Shown here piece by piece: positions 23,005 to 31,841 of a DNA stretch of 33,725 nucleotides. Where the stretch lies: the NCBI GenBank assembly GCA_003133125.1, contig PKZO01000024.1, positions 1,146 to 34,870 on the forward strand, in the 5' to 3' direction. Position 1 is the first letter of the stretch. Each line of letters opens with the position of its first letter. The translations under genes and the position numbers were made by a program. The notes beneath the pieces are model-generated. The model made no database searches, was not told where the DNA came from, and saw nothing but the letters and a program-made list of their open reading frames with translations. The DNA comes from Acidimicrobiaceae bacterium (GTDB lineage: Bacteria > Actinomycetota > Acidimicrobiia > Acidimicrobiales > RAAP-2).

Positions 23005-24885
23005 TCAGTGTTGGTTGTACTTCACCTGGGTGGTCTTGCCGTTTAAGAGTGTGATGGTGAAGGTAAAGATGCCATTGCGTGAGCGTGGTTTGACGTTCAC
23101 GCGCACTCGAAGCGCGGTGCGACTATCACTCAACACCAAGGCGGAGGTGCCGGCGTGGCTCGTAATGGTCGGTCGACCGTAGAAACCGGTGCCGATGATC
23201 TGAAGGACGACTGTTCTACCCGCGACGGCGTGTCCGACCACGTACTGGGCGACCGGACCGGCGGGCACCACCGGAGCAACCGGCGTGGTGGGCACCGCAG
23301 TCACGGTCAAGGTGAAGACGAACGTCCCCTGATCGCCCTCAGTGTCAGTGGTCGTGCCGGTCACCTTGTACGTACCCGGCGCTAAGGTCGCGCTGCTCGT
23401 CGAGACGACGCCGCTGGTCGAGACCACGAGGCTCGGGGCACCGGTGCTCTGGGTGAACGTCACCGCTCCAGTGTTTCGACTCACGCTCAGTTGAGCAGTG
23501 AACGTCGAGGACGAGGTCGTCACGACCGAGCCCGTCGTCGGTTTGTTCTGGGTGATCGGTCCCACCGTCATGGCGAAGGTGAAGACGCCCACGTCCCCGC
23601 TCGAGTCACTCGTCGTGCCCGACGCACTGTAGGTCCCAAAGGGTAAGGCACCGCTCGTCGTGAGCAACCCCGTGCTCGAGACCACCAGGTCCGGTGAACC
23701 GGTGCTTTGAGTGAAGACCGGTGTGCCCGAAGCACCAGTGACCACGAGTTGGACCGAGTAGCCCGGGGTCTGCGTGGTCTTCAGGATGATCGTCGTCGGC
23801 GCCAATTGCGTAATCGTTCCGACGCTCAAGATGAAACTGAAGAGACCGACGTCACCCTTGGTGTCACTCGTCGAACCCGTCGCACTGTAGGTGCCAGGGC
23901 TCAGGGCACCGCTCGTCGTGAGCAGTCCCGTGCTCGAGACCACGAGGTCCGGTGAACCGGTGCTCTGGACGTAGGTCACTGGGCTCGTCGCGCCGCTGAC
24001 GGTGAGTTGTTGGCTGTACGTCGCCGACGAGGCGACCGAGACCTGCGCCGCTCCGGGCGTGCTAATCAGCCCACAGGCGTAGTCACCGTCGAGCCCGTTC
24101 ATTGGATATTGGATCATCGTGACGCGACCGCCGTCGAACGAAGGACTGGCGCACGCGGCTTCGGCGGCGGCGAGCGACGCGTAGCCCGGCATCCACGCCG
24201 GGATGGTGGCGAAGGCGGTGGGCGGCGTGCCGGTGATCGTGTGCCACTGCTGGGAGGTCGAGTAGATGCCGAGATTCTTCACCCCGACGCTGCTGAAGTA
24301 CGCAATGGCGCCCAGCAGCATCGACTGATCGATGTTTTGTGATCCGCTCGAAGTGCCATAGGCGGACTCGATCGCTTCCCAGTGATTGCCCGTTTCGACG
24401 TCGAGCCACCAGTTCGCACTCGTCACTGCGGTCGTGGGCGACGCCGAGCCGTTGGCGGTCTCGGCGCTGATGGCGCCGGCAAAGGAGGCCTTGGCGGCTC
24501 CCCAGCCGTAGTCGTACGAGCACGCGGGCGAATTGGCGCCCGAACAGGCTTGCGGACCGGTCGAGGTGGTCGGCCAGTTCGACGTGTCGACGGGACCGGG
24601 ACTGTCGGTGTTCATGTAGAACGCGGGAACCCCGGCGGTGGTCGCCTGAGCCCAGGTGATCTCACTGGCCAGACACGGATTGGTGGAATAAGGATGGCCG
24701 TCATTCACGCCCACCACGCCAAAGCCCGCGGGATACGTGATTGTCTTACCGCACTGGGGATAACTGATGTCGTAGCCGGTCGAGGCGGTCGCCGTCTGGG
24801 CGCCCGACGTCGGGGTCAAGATGACCAGAAGCCCTAGCGAGGACATCGATACGGCGAGCAGGACCTTCGTCAAGAGTTTTAACAC
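23005..24885 (-). CDS. Secreted GH25/DUF1906-like protein with three tandem beta-repeats
   Basis: This exported protein of about 626 residues opens with a signal peptide. The N-terminal domain (about 35-270) looks like a lysozyme-type (GH25/DUF1906) barrel: GYDISYPQCG, the acidic pair in WWLDVETGNHW, GIYSTSQQW and PAWMPGY. Three immunoglobulin-like repeats follow, each about 86 residues and each with TQSTG(S/A)P.LVVS..G..(T/S)T and GTY..(T/S)G(T/S)T(T/S)D. A C-terminal all-beta domain ends GKTTQVKYNQH. Cell-wall hydrolysis or wall binding is likely but not shown. I chose the GTG at 24885; a TTG three codons upstream is also possible. Confidence 0.8.
   Translation of the reverse strand: MLKLLTKVLLAVSMSSLGLLVILTPTSGAQTATASTGYDISYPQCGKTITYPAGFGVVGVNDGHPYSTNPCLASEITWAQATTAGVPAFYMNTDSPGPVDTSNWPTTSTGPQACSGANSPACSYDYGWGAAKASFAGAISAETANGSASPTTAVTSANWWLDVETGNHWEAIESAYGTSSGSQNIDQSMLLGAIAYFSSVGVKNLGIYSTSQQWHTITGTPPTAFATIPAWMPGYASLAAAEAACASPSFDGGRVTMIQYPMNGLDGDYACGLISTPGAAQVSVASSATYSQQLTVSGATSPVTYVQSTGSPDLVVSSTGLLTTSGALSPGTYSATGSTSDTKGDVGLFSFILSVGTITQLAPTTIILKTTQTPGYSVQLVVTGASGTPVFTQSTGSPDLVVSSTGLLTTSGALPFGTYSASGTTSDSSGDVGVFTFAMTVGPITQNKPTTGSVVTTSSSTFTAQLSVSRNTGAVTFTQSTGAPSLVVSTSGVVSTSSATLAPGTYKVTGTTTDTEGDQGTFVFTLTVTAVPTTPVAPVVPAGPVAQYVVGHAVAGRTVVLQIIGTGFYGRPTITSHAGTSALVLSDSRTALRVRVNVKPRSRNGIFTFTITLLNGKTTQVKYNQH
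23647..23964 (-). repeat. Direct repeats with a 258-bp period within the secreted protein gene
   Basis: Bases 23647-23706 and 23905-23964 match at 57 of 60 positions. A third, more diverged copy ends at 23448 with the same 258-bp phase (GGTGCT at 23443, 23701 and 23959). The period equals 86 codons, so the units are in frame and code for the three Ig-like repeats. The near identity of the first two suggests a recent duplication or gene conversion. Confidence 0.85.
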
Positions 24886-25043
24886 GTATCCCAAGCCTAG
24901 GACGAGGCCTCATTACGACCGGGTGACGATTGCTTAGAAGCCCATGAGAGTTGGACGAATTAAAGCGCCGTAGACGACAATTCATCGAGTTTCACCACAC
25001 CGTCAGGAACCCACACCTTTCTCGCCTAAATTCAGTACTGAAC

Positions 25044-25148
25044 ATGAACGCTCTCTCCGCGATGGACAAACTCACAAGCATGCCTCGTGGATCGCTCTCG
25101 AAGCTTCGCGAGGAATTGATTCGCCACGTGGTCACGGTCCGCCCATGA
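25044..25148 (+). CDS. Small ORF overlapping the pgi start
   Basis: A 34-codon frame from the ATG at 25044 ends in a TGA that overlaps the pgi ATG by four bases. The product starts [10 protein letters not shown] and ends VVTVRP, with basic residues towards the end. An earlier TTG at 24951 would give 65 codons. Because pgi itself has no clear ribosome site, this frame could deliver ribosomes to it. No family is recognised. Confidence 0.3.
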   Translation: MNALSAMDKLTSMPRGSLSKLREELIRHVVTVRP

Positions 25149-26788
25149 AGAGCGAACTGCGTCAGCGTGACGCGTGGCGAAATCTCGAAGAACACTTCGA
25201 GCAGACCAAGGGCCACCTCCTTCGCGAACTCTTCGCCAATGACCCCGCGCGAGCAACGAGATTTAGCGCCGAAGCCGAGGGGATCTATCTCGACTACTCG
25301 AAGAATCGCGTCACGAGCGAGACGATGGCGCTCTTGTTCGAACTCGCCCGCGAGTCAGGCCTCGAAACCCGTCGCGACGCCATGTTCAAGGGCGAGCACA
25401 TCAACGTCTCCGAGGACCGTGCCGTTTTGCATATCGCTCTTCGCTTGCCCGCGGGCGCGTCGCTCGTCGTTGACGACGTGGACGTCGTGTCCCAGGTGCA
25501 CGACGTGCTAGCGCGGATGACGGACTTCGCCAACCGCGTTCGTTCGGGCGACTGGAAGGGTGCCACCGGAAAACCCATTAAGAACGTCGTCAACGTAGGC
25601 ATCGGTGGATCAGACCTGGGTCCGGTGATGGCCTACGAAGCCCTGCGCTACTACTCCAAGCGCGACCTGACGTTCCGATTCGTCTCAAACGTCGACTCGA
25701 CCGACTTCGTCGAAGCGGTCCGCGACCTCTCGCCCGACGAGACGCTCTTTATCATCTCGTCCAAGACCTTCACCACCCTCGAAACACTCACAAACGCACA
25801 AAGTGCGCGCGACTGGGTCACGAGCGCGCTCGGCACCGATGCCGTCGCGCATCACTTCGTCGCCGTCTCAACCAACGAGAAACTCGTGACTACGTTCGGC
25901 ATCGACACCAAGAACATGTTCGGTTTCTGGGACTGGGTGGGCGGCCGCTACTCCATGGACTCAGCGATCGGACTCTCCACGATGCTCGCGATTGGGCCCG
26001 AACTCTTCGCCGAACTCCTCGCCGGCTTTCACGCCATGGACGAGCACTTTCGCACTGCGCCGCTCGAGAAGAACCTGCCGGTGTTGATGGGACTGATCGG
26101 TCTGTGGAACCGGGACTTCCTCGGTTGTCCCAGCGTGGGCGTCATGCCCTACGAGCAGTACTTGAAGCGACTACCCGCCTACCTCCAGCAACTCACCATG
26201 GAGTCAAACGGCAAACACGTGACGCTTCGTGGCGGCGAAATCGACTACGACACCGGGGCGCTCTACTGGGGCGAACCGGGCACCAACGGCCAGCACAGCT
26301 TCTACCAACTGATCCATCAGGGCACCACCATCGTGCCCGTCGACCTCATCGGGTTCGCCCAGAGCCTGAACCCGCTCGGTCGCCACCACGACATCCTCAG
26401 CTCGAACGTCTTTGCCCAGGCCGAAGCCCTCGCCTTTGGCAAAACCGAAGAGGAAGTACGCGCCGAGGGGACCCCCGAACACGTGGTGGCCCACCGGGTG
26501 ATGCAAGGAAACCGGCCCACCAACGTGCTGCTCTGCGAAGTTCTGACGCCGCGTCTGCTCGGATCACTCGTCGCGCTCTACGAGCACGTGGTGTTCACCC
26601 AAGGCGCGATCTGGGGCGTCGACTCGTTTGATCAATGGGGCGTAGAACTCGGTAAGGTGCTCGCCGTGAGGATCATCCCCGAACTCGAATCCTCCGACGA
26701 ACCCGAACTCCATCACGACTCCTCCACTAACGAACTGATCAAGCGTTATCGCGCCCTCAAGCGAAACGACCACGACGCTGGAAGCTAA
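25145..26788 (+). CDS. pgi: Glucose-6-phosphate isomerase
   Basis: This 547-residue cytoplasmic enzyme interconverts glucose-6-phosphate and fructose-6-phosphate. The hallmarks are all present: [20 protein letters not shown] (phosphate-binding), [16 protein letters not shown] (PGI signature 1), the catalytic Glu in MESNGK, the His of [12 protein letters not shown], and [10 protein letters not shown] near the C-terminus. The length is that of the long bacterial/eukaryotic-type enzyme. The ATG overlaps a small upstream frame by four bases and lacks an obvious ribosome site of its own. The following HAD gene is on the same strand. Confidence 0.98.
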   Translation: MKSELRQRDAWRNLEEHFEQTKGHLLRELFANDPARATRFSAEAEGIYLDYSKNRVTSETMALLFELARESGLETRRDAMFKGEHINVSEDRAVLHIALRLPAGASLVVDDVDVVSQVHDVLARMTDFANRVRSGDWKGATGKPIKNVVNVGIGGSDLGPVMAYEALRYYSKRDLTFRFVSNVDSTDFVEAVRDLSPDETLFIISSKTFTTLETLTNAQSARDWVTSALGTDAVAHHFVAVSTNEKLVTTFGIDTKNMFGFWDWVGGRYSMDSAIGLSTMLAIGPELFAELLAGFHAMDEHFRTAPLEKNLPVLMGLIGLWNRDFLGCPSVGVMPYEQYLKRLPAYLQQLTMESNGKHVTLRGGEIDYDTGALYWGEPGTNGQHSFYQLIHQGTTIVPVDLIGFAQSLNPLGRHHDILSSNVFAQAEALAFGKTEEEVRAEGTPEHVVAHRVMQGNRPTNVLLCEVLTPRLLGSLVALYEHVVFTQGAIWGVDSFDQWGVELGKVLAVRIIPELESSDEPELHHDSSTNELIKRYRALKRNDHDAGS

Positions 26789-26799
26789 CCGTCTCCACC

Positions 26800-26835
26800 G
26801 CGCCACTCACCGCGAAGGTTCGCGGTGAGTGGCGC
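26800..26835 (+). promoter_or_regulatory. Perfect 17-bp-stem hairpin over the HAD gene start
   Basis: GCGCCACTCACCGCGAA (26800-26816) and TTCGCGGTGAGTGGCGC (26819-26835) are exact reverse complements separated by GG. The likely GTG start (26825) lies in the right arm and its GAAGG ribosome site (26814-26818) at the tip. As RNA the stem would be very stable. It may end pgi transcription or hide the downstream start; there is no T-run. Confidence 0.75.
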
Positions 26836-27655
26836 CGCCCCGGGCCCGAACCGTCGCGGCATCAAGCTCGTTCTCTCCGACGTCGACGGCACATTGGTCA
26901 CCAGTGACAAGACACTCACCAAGCGCGCTATCGAGTCGGTGGCCAGGTTACGAGACGCCGATATCATTTTCGCGCTCACCAGCGCCCGACCGCCCCGGGC
27001 CCTCGTTCGATTCGTCGATCCACTCGAGATTGCCACCCCGCTCGGTGCCTTTAACGGCGGGCTCATCGTGGACCCTCAGATGCGCGTCATCGAGGAAAAG
27101 GTGATCGCCCAGGATATCTCGGGGCCCATCATCGAACTTCTTTCACAGCACGGTCTGGACATCTGGGCCTACCAGGGCGAGAACTGGTACGTACTCGACC
27201 AAGACGGTCCCCACATCGAGCACGAGTCCCAAGGATGTTCGTGCAAGCCCACGCAGGTCACCAACTTTCACGGCATCGACGGTGGCTTCGTGAAAGTGGT
27301 GGGCATCGGTGAGGACACGACGACGATCGCGATGGCGAACGCTCTGATCAATGAACGCTTCACGAACGAGGTTTCGGCAAGTCAGTCGCAGAATTTCTTC
27401 GTGGACGTGACCCACGCGCGTGCCACCAAGGGTCACGTCGTGAAGTACTTGGCCGCGACCTACGGACTGGACCTCGATGAGATCGCCGTCATTGGTGACA
27501 TGCACAACGATGTCTCGATGTTCGAAGTCGCAGGCTTCAGCGTCGCGATGGGCAACGCACTCGAAGAGGTCCAACTCGCCGCGGACGTGGTGACGACCAC
27601 CAACGACCACGAAGGCTTCGCCCGGGCGATTGAAACGTTCATCCTCCCCTCGTGA
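26825..27655 (+). CDS. Cof-type HAD-IIB phosphatase
   Basis: This 276-residue hydrolase probably dephosphorylates sugar phosphates or similar metabolites. HAD motif I is DVDGTL (about 18-23), motif II lies in FALTSARPP, and motifs III and IV are K in TKGH and GDMHNDVSMF. A large cap domain lies between motifs II and III, as in Cof/YbiV proteins. The only in-frame start that keeps motif I is the GTG at 26825, inside the hairpin described above. It follows pgi by 36 bases. Confidence 0.9.
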   Translation: MSGAAPGPNRRGIKLVLSDVDGTLVTSDKTLTKRAIESVARLRDADIIFALTSARPPRALVRFVDPLEIATPLGAFNGGLIVDPQMRVIEEKVIAQDISGPIIELLSQHGLDIWAYQGENWYVLDQDGPHIEHESQGCSCKPTQVTNFHGIDGGFVKVVGIGEDTTTIAMANALINERFTNEVSASQSQNFFVDVTHARATKGHVVKYLAATYGLDLDEIAVIGDMHNDVSMFEVAGFSVAMGNALEEVQLAADVVTTTNDHEGFARAIETFILPS

Positions 27656-27693
27656 TCTCTTTCGGGGATTCGCCTGCACACCGTCTCTGACTC

Positions 27694-28134
27694 CTAGAGC
27701 AGCCGAGCGGCGTTGAACCTGATTTCTCCCAGCACGATGCGACTTTGGATATCGCGAGCCCCCAACTCGCGAAGGGCGTCGATCACCGACTGGAGCTCGT
27801 CGGTGTTGGCGTTGGCGGTCCAGAGCTGGTAGTCGAATTCGCCGGTGGTGTGAATGGCGCTCAACACCTGGGGCACGCGTTCGAGATCTCGCTCGAACTG
27901 ACGTCGATCGACCGATTCGCGAAGTTTGATGTCGGTGAGAGATTGCAGCGAGTGGCCGAGCGCTTCGAGGCCAATCTCCGCGTGAAAGCCCACTAAGACG
28001 CCGCTCTGGCGCAGCCGGCGGATCCGGTCCGCGGTGCTGTTGGGGCTGAGATGGACCTCGTTGGCCAGCTGCTGGTAGCTGAGCCGACCGTCGTCGATGA
28101 GAGCCATAAGTAAGGTGCGGTCGATACTGTCCAT
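27694..28134 (-). CDS. Lrp/AsnC-family regulator
   Basis: This 146-residue protein has an N-terminal helix-turn-helix (YQQLANEVHLSPNSTADRIRRLRQSGVL) and a C-terminal RAM/AsnC effector domain (about 65-140). Proteins of this kind usually sense amino acids and control transport or metabolism genes. It opens with MDSIDRTLLMALIDDGRLS, the family start, and GGGGAG precedes the ATG. It is divergent from the membrane protein at 28264, a probable target alongside its own promoter. Confidence 0.94.
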   Translation of the reverse strand: MDSIDRTLLMALIDDGRLSYQQLANEVHLSPNSTADRIRRLRQSGVLVGFHAEIGLEALGHSLQSLTDIKLRESVDRRQFERDLERVPQVLSAIHTTGEFDYQLWTANANTDELQSVIDALRELGARDIQSRIVLGEIRFNAARLL

Positions 28135-28148
28135 GTGGTCTCCCCATC

Positions 28149-28171
28149 GTTACCTTGTTAACTAAGGCCTT
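28149..28171. promoter_or_regulatory. Candidate Lrp operator in the divergent region
   Basis: GTTA (28149-28152) and TAAC (28159-28162) form an imperfect inverted repeat, followed by the palindrome AAGGCCTT (28164-28171). Both lie just upstream of the Lrp gene and before the divergent membrane protein gene. No binding evidence exists. Confidence 0.3.
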
Positions 28172-28263
28172 CTAGTAGTTCTACCTCATGAAACGAGTCT
28201 TAGACGGCCTAAGGGTTACTGAGTCCGAGTCATTTGAGGTTGAGAGGCTCGTACTCTGTAGTC

Positions 28264-29133
28264 ATGGTTTTCCTGGTATTTCGCATAATTTGTGCGCCTC
28301 TTTCGGTGCTCCTCGGGACGCTCGCCCAGCGTCGGTTCGGCCACGCCGTGGGCGGACTCATCGTGGGGCTCCCCCTGCTCTTCCTGCCCTTCCTCTGGCT
28401 CATCGGGCGCGACTACGGCGTCAATTTCGCCCGCTCGATGTCAGCCTCGCTGCTCATCGCCGCGACCGCCGAGGTCGCCCTGATGTGGACCTTCGCCTAC
28501 CTCGCCCAGCGCTTCTCCGCGACTCGCTCGATGCTCGGCGCGCTCGGGGCCTTCGCCCTGGTCGCGGCGTTGCTCAAGTTCGCCCACGTCTCGATCATCC
28601 TTGGAACCGTCCTCGCTATCCTCAGCTTCGCCCTGGCGCTCGTGCTCTGGCCGCGCGCTACGCCGAGCGAACACCAAAACGGAAAACAGCGACTCGCACT
28701 TCGCCTCGCGGTCTCGACGATCTTCACGGTCGTGCTGATCTCCTTCGCCGGTCGCCTCGGGGCAAGCTTGTCGGGCATCCTCGACGCCATTCCGCTCACC
28801 AGTTTGATGATGGCCTTCTTCACGCGTCGCGAGATCAGCGCTGATGGGTCCTCCGACTTCCTTCGTGGGGTCACCATGGGTTCGTTCTCCTACGTGGCCG
28901 CGATGTTCGTGCTCGCCGAGATGTGGCGCGCGGACAACGAACTCACCGCCTTCGGCGTTTCCCTAAGCGCGGCGCTGCTCGTCCAACTCGCCGTGCAGTC
29001 CGGGGGCACGTTAACGCGACTCTGGCGCGTGCTCAACTCTGATCGCGTCACCGAGAGCGTTGGCTATCAGGTCAACCAGCGCGTACCCGGTGCTTCGACC
29101 TTCAAGAAGTTCTACGAGTCCATCTCGGTCTGA
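28264..29133 (+). CDS. Duplicated integral membrane protein of unknown function
   Basis: This membrane protein of about 289 residues has roughly eight to nine hydrophobic segments. Two halves share a pattern: RRFGHAVGGLIVGLP in the first and GRLGASLSGILDAIP in the second, each followed by a hydrophobic run and then a polar loop. This suggests an internal duplication, as in many small transporters. No family is recognised. I placed the start at the ATG at 28264; a TTG at 28234 would add ten residues, and neither has a strong ribosome site. Being divergent from an Lrp regulator, it may move an amino acid or related solute. Confidence 0.75.
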   Translation: MVFLVFRIICAPLSVLLGTLAQRRFGHAVGGLIVGLPLLFLPFLWLIGRDYGVNFARSMSASLLIAATAEVALMWTFAYLAQRFSATRSMLGALGAFALVAALLKFAHVSIILGTVLAILSFALALVLWPRATPSEHQNGKQRLALRLAVSTIFTVVLISFAGRLGASLSGILDAIPLTSLMMAFFTRREISADGSSDFLRGVTMGSFSYVAAMFVLAEMWRADNELTAFGVSLSAALLVQLAVQSGGTLTRLWRVLNSDRVTESVGYQVNQRVPGASTFKKFYESISV

Positions 29134-29150
29134 GAAACAAGGCCGACGTC

Positions 29151-29199
29151 GACCCGAGCGAACCGTCGGAGCTTCGTCGCTCAACGGCTCGCTCGGGTC
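29151..29199. terminator. Bidirectional hairpin terminator
   Basis: GACCCGAGCGA (29151-29161) pairs perfectly with TCGCTCGGGTC (29189-29199). After one mismatch, CCGT (29163-29166) pairs with ACGG (29184-29187). The hairpin lies between two convergent stop codons. T-runs are absent, as is common in GC-rich actinobacterial terminators. Confidence 0.65.
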
Positions 29200-29234
29200 A
29201 CTTGCGTGTCACCACCCGCAAAGCCTGTTCGTCG

Positions 29235-30776
29235 TCACGCCATATTGGCGACCTTGGACGTCGCCGAACTCACCGAACTCGAGAGTGATGCCGCGTCGAT
29301 TTCGGGCTCGTCCTCGAGCACTTCGTCGATGGGTGCCAACGTAAACAGCGTCTTCGGCTCGGTCTTTTCCAAGTCCGCGCTGATCTCGGCGAGGATTCCG
29401 CGCTTGCGCTTGGCCGCCACGTACAGCCAGCCCGATCCCACCAGCATGTAGGCGAGGAAGACGTAGGGAAAGACCCGCACGGGATAGGGCGGCACGGGCA
29501 CGAAGCTGCCGATGGTGGGTACGAGCAGTAGCACGCACGCCGCCACGGCCATCACCACGTGTGACGCGCGCAGTTCGCCAATCCTCTTCAAGTAAACCGG
29601 CGCGGCGATCGTGATCATGAAGTACGCGAGCAGGAAACCGAACGCCGCGAGGGTGCCCGCGTCGCCGAAGATCGTGAGCGGGTTCGTAAATGCCTCGAGG
29701 ATCAAGGGCACCGTCACGATGATCGCCATATAGATTGAGATCGCTACGTGGGGCGTGCGGTTCAGGTGATGAGTTCGACTGAGGTGCGAGTGAAAGACCC
29801 GGTGATGCGCCATTGGATAGATGATGCGCGAACCCGAGTTGAGGCACGAGAGCGTGAGCGAAAAGAAGCTGATCATCGCACACAGTGACACCGGCACCCG
29901 GAACCAACTCACGCCGTAGACCTTGGCGAGTACGTTGAGCGGAGCTGCTATCGAGCTGAGCGGCGTCGCCAGGTGACTCGTGCCCGCGACTTCGACGTAG
30001 CTCATGAACACGAAGAAGGCACCAGCGATGAGCAGGCTCACCCCGACGGCCTTGGGTATGTTGCGCTTGGGATCCTTCGCCTCACCACCCAACGTCGTAG
30101 CGCTCTCGAAGCCGACGAGTGAGAAGACCGAGATCACCACCGCCAAACTCAGACCGTGCAAGTCCATGCCCTTCAACTTGATCTGAGTAGTGTCCACGCT
30201 AAGGCCGTGCTTGAACAGCACAATGGCCGAAAGGATCAGGATGCAGGCCATCGACAACGCCTCGATGGCGAGGGTGAGTAGCGACGAGATCCGGATGTCC
30301 TTGTAGGCAACGAACCAGCAAAGACCCGCGCTCAGTAAGAACAGCAGGACTGGCGCGATGGTGACGTGAATACCCACCGCCCCTATGAATTGCTGGGCGA
30401 AGACCGCGAAACCCGCCAGGCCAGCGACGCCAATGAAGAGGTAGGACCAGATGAGCGACCAGCCCGAAAGCACCCCCGAGGTCGGACCGAGACCTCGTGC
30501 GGTGTAGGCGTACATCGAACCCGGACTCGCCGAGCGATGTGCGAACTGATTGAGACCGTAGACCACGAAGAAGAGCATCACCGTACCAAACAGATACGCC
30601 AGCCACGTTCCTTGACCCGAATCCGCGAAGGCAATCGGGATGATCAACACCGCCGTCATCGTCGGTGAGATCACCGCGATGGACTGCGCTAACACTGTTG
30701 GAAATCCGAGGGCGTTGGACCGAAGACCACTCGACACCGCTCGCTCTTCAGATTTGCTTTCCATGAGTTTTGCCAT
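29235..30776 (-). CDS. APC-superfamily amino acid/amine permease
   Basis: This transporter of about 513 residues has around 12-14 hydrophobic segments. An early PTVLAQSIAVISPTMTAVL helix, GSMYAYTARGLGP and FSLVGFESATTLGGEAKDPKRNIPKAVG are all typical of amino acid/polyamine/organocation permeases. The C-terminal tail is hydrophilic and acidic. I chose the ATG at 30776 (MAKLMESK); the frame extends to 30836. The M24 hydrolase, XRE-cupin regulator and glutamine amidotransferase lie upstream on the same strand, so the permease probably imports the compound they process. Confidence 0.9.
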   Translation of the reverse strand: MAKLMESKSEERAVSSGLRSNALGFPTVLAQSIAVISPTMTAVLIIPIAFADSGQGTWLAYLFGTVMLFFVVYGLNQFAHRSASPGSMYAYTARGLGPTSGVLSGWSLIWSYLFIGVAGLAGFAVFAQQFIGAVGIHVTIAPVLLFLLSAGLCWFVAYKDIRISSLLTLAIEALSMACILILSAIVLFKHGLSVDTTQIKLKGMDLHGLSLAVVISVFSLVGFESATTLGGEAKDPKRNIPKAVGVSLLIAGAFFVFMSYVEVAGTSHLATPLSSIAAPLNVLAKVYGVSWFRVPVSLCAMISFFSLTLSCLNSGSRIIYPMAHHRVFHSHLSRTHHLNRTPHVAISIYMAIIVTVPLILEAFTNPLTIFGDAGTLAAFGFLLAYFMITIAAPVYLKRIGELRASHVVMAVAACVLLLVPTIGSFVPVPPYPVRVFPYVFLAYMLVGSGWLYVAAKRKRGILAEISADLEKTEPKTLFTLAPIDEVLEDEPEIDAASLSSSVSSATSKVANMA

Positions 30777-30829
30777 AGCTATCACGTCCCTTGTGCTCGG
30801 CGATGTGTTTGCTTGACGTCGCGTACAAC

Positions 30830-30855
30830 ACTTCAACTCTCGCCAACTTCAACTC
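30830..30855 (-). promoter_or_regulatory. Direct repeat in the permease promoter region
   Basis: ACTTCAACTC occurs at 30830-30839 and 30846-30855, a 16-bp period, which on the minus strand reads GAGTTGAAGT twice. TTGAAG within the upstream copy could act as a -35 box for the permease, but no good -10 follows. The repeats could be regulator half-sites on one face of the helix. Confidence 0.35.
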
Positions 30856-30979
30856 ACCGCATGCTTGACTACGACCTCAGAGTACGAAGACAATGTTTCG
30901 ACGATGCATACGAGTTGTAAACGGTGAATGAAATACAAAACGTTGCGACGCAAAGTGGTGTTACGGCATCGCAACGACA

Positions 30980-31030
30980 CACGACGAGTCACTCGCCTTA
31001 CAACTTCGTAAGGGCAAGCAACTCGTCGTG
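30980..31030. terminator. Nested stem-loop between M24 hydrolase and permease
   Basis: CACGACGAGT (30980-30989) pairs exactly with ACTCGTCGTG (31021-31030). Inside, CCTTAC (30996-31001) pairs with GTAAGG (31008-31013) around an AACTTC loop. It lies 28 bases past the M24 stop and about 200 upstream of the permease start, so it could end the first message or act as an attenuator for the permease. Confidence 0.55.
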
Positions 31031-31058
31031 ACGTTACGTCGTAAATGAAAGAGTCGAA

Positions 31059-31763
31059 CTACACCGCGAAGACCGATTCTGGAAACGACTGATCCTTCAA
31101 GAGCAGGTCCTCGTAAAACGCACCGAACGTTTTGTCGGGATGAATGATCGCGATCTCCAGCACCCAGCGATCGGGGTGTAGTTCGAAGGGCACGTCGGCG
31201 ATCGAGCCGTCGTAGTGGGCCGAGTGCGGAAAGTCCGAGAGGCGGTGTCCCGAGAGGTCGAGGTTCAACTTCCAACCGAGATCCTCGGTGGTCTTGACGG
31301 CGAACTCGTAGAGCGCCTGGCCGGTGACGCCGCTGTCGAACCAGTATTCCCTGGTCCTCTCCCATATTTCGCGGACGTCGCGCTTCGCGCGGGCGTGGTC
31401 GGGGTTCTCGCCCAGGACAAACGTGTCGCCGCCGTCACCCTCGGTTTCTTCGTAGATGGGACCGATGTCCACGAAGAAGATGTCATTGTCACCGAGCACG
31501 ACCCCGGTTTCGGAGCGCTCCATGAAGTCCTTGGTGGTGTTGGGTCCACAGCGCACGATGATGTGGTGCCAACCGCGCCGCATACCCATTTCAGTAAGAG
31601 TTGACTTGGCGATGTCCTTGGCGTCGTCCTCGGACATGCCGGACTTGATCTGTCTGGCGATGACGTGAATGGCTCGGCGCGTACGAGCTCGCACGTCGAG
31701 CAACTTGTCCACTGAGAAGTTCTCTCCCGTGGCCTCAAGCTCATCCAAGGTCTTTTCAATCAC
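31059..31763 (-). CDS. M24-family (pita-bread fold) hydrolase, single-domain, metal ligands intact
   Basis: This 234-residue protein is a short member of the M24 family, lacking the creatinase-type N-terminal domain. The expected metal ligands can be read: D99 (FFVDIG), D110 (EGD, 11 residues later), a His among H173-H183, E203 (VLEI) and E218 (YEDL). Related proteins act on peptides or on amide/amidine bonds in small molecules. The GTG start at 31763 follows AAAGGAACAAC. Its position next to an XRE-cupin regulator and a permease suggests a small-molecule substrate. It is unlike the M24 protein at 14172, which is longer and lacks the second Asp. Confidence 0.85.
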   Translation of the reverse strand: MIEKTLDELEATGENFSVDKLLDVRARTRRAIHVIARQIKSGMSEDDAKDIAKSTLTEMGMRRGWHHIIVRCGPNTTKDFMERSETGVVLGDNDIFFVDIGPIYEETEGDGGDTFVLGENPDHARAKRDVREIWERTREYWFDSGVTGQALYEFAVKTTEDLGWKLNLDLSGHRLSDFPHSAHYDGSIADVPFELHPDRWVLEIAIIHPDKTFGAFYEDLLLKDQSFPESVFAV

Positions 31764-31841
31764 AGTTGTTCCTTTCTGGTTCGCGAATGGTCGAAACGAT
31801 CGTCGTCGGCGTCGCGCGTGGCGCCCGCCATTGAAGCGAGA

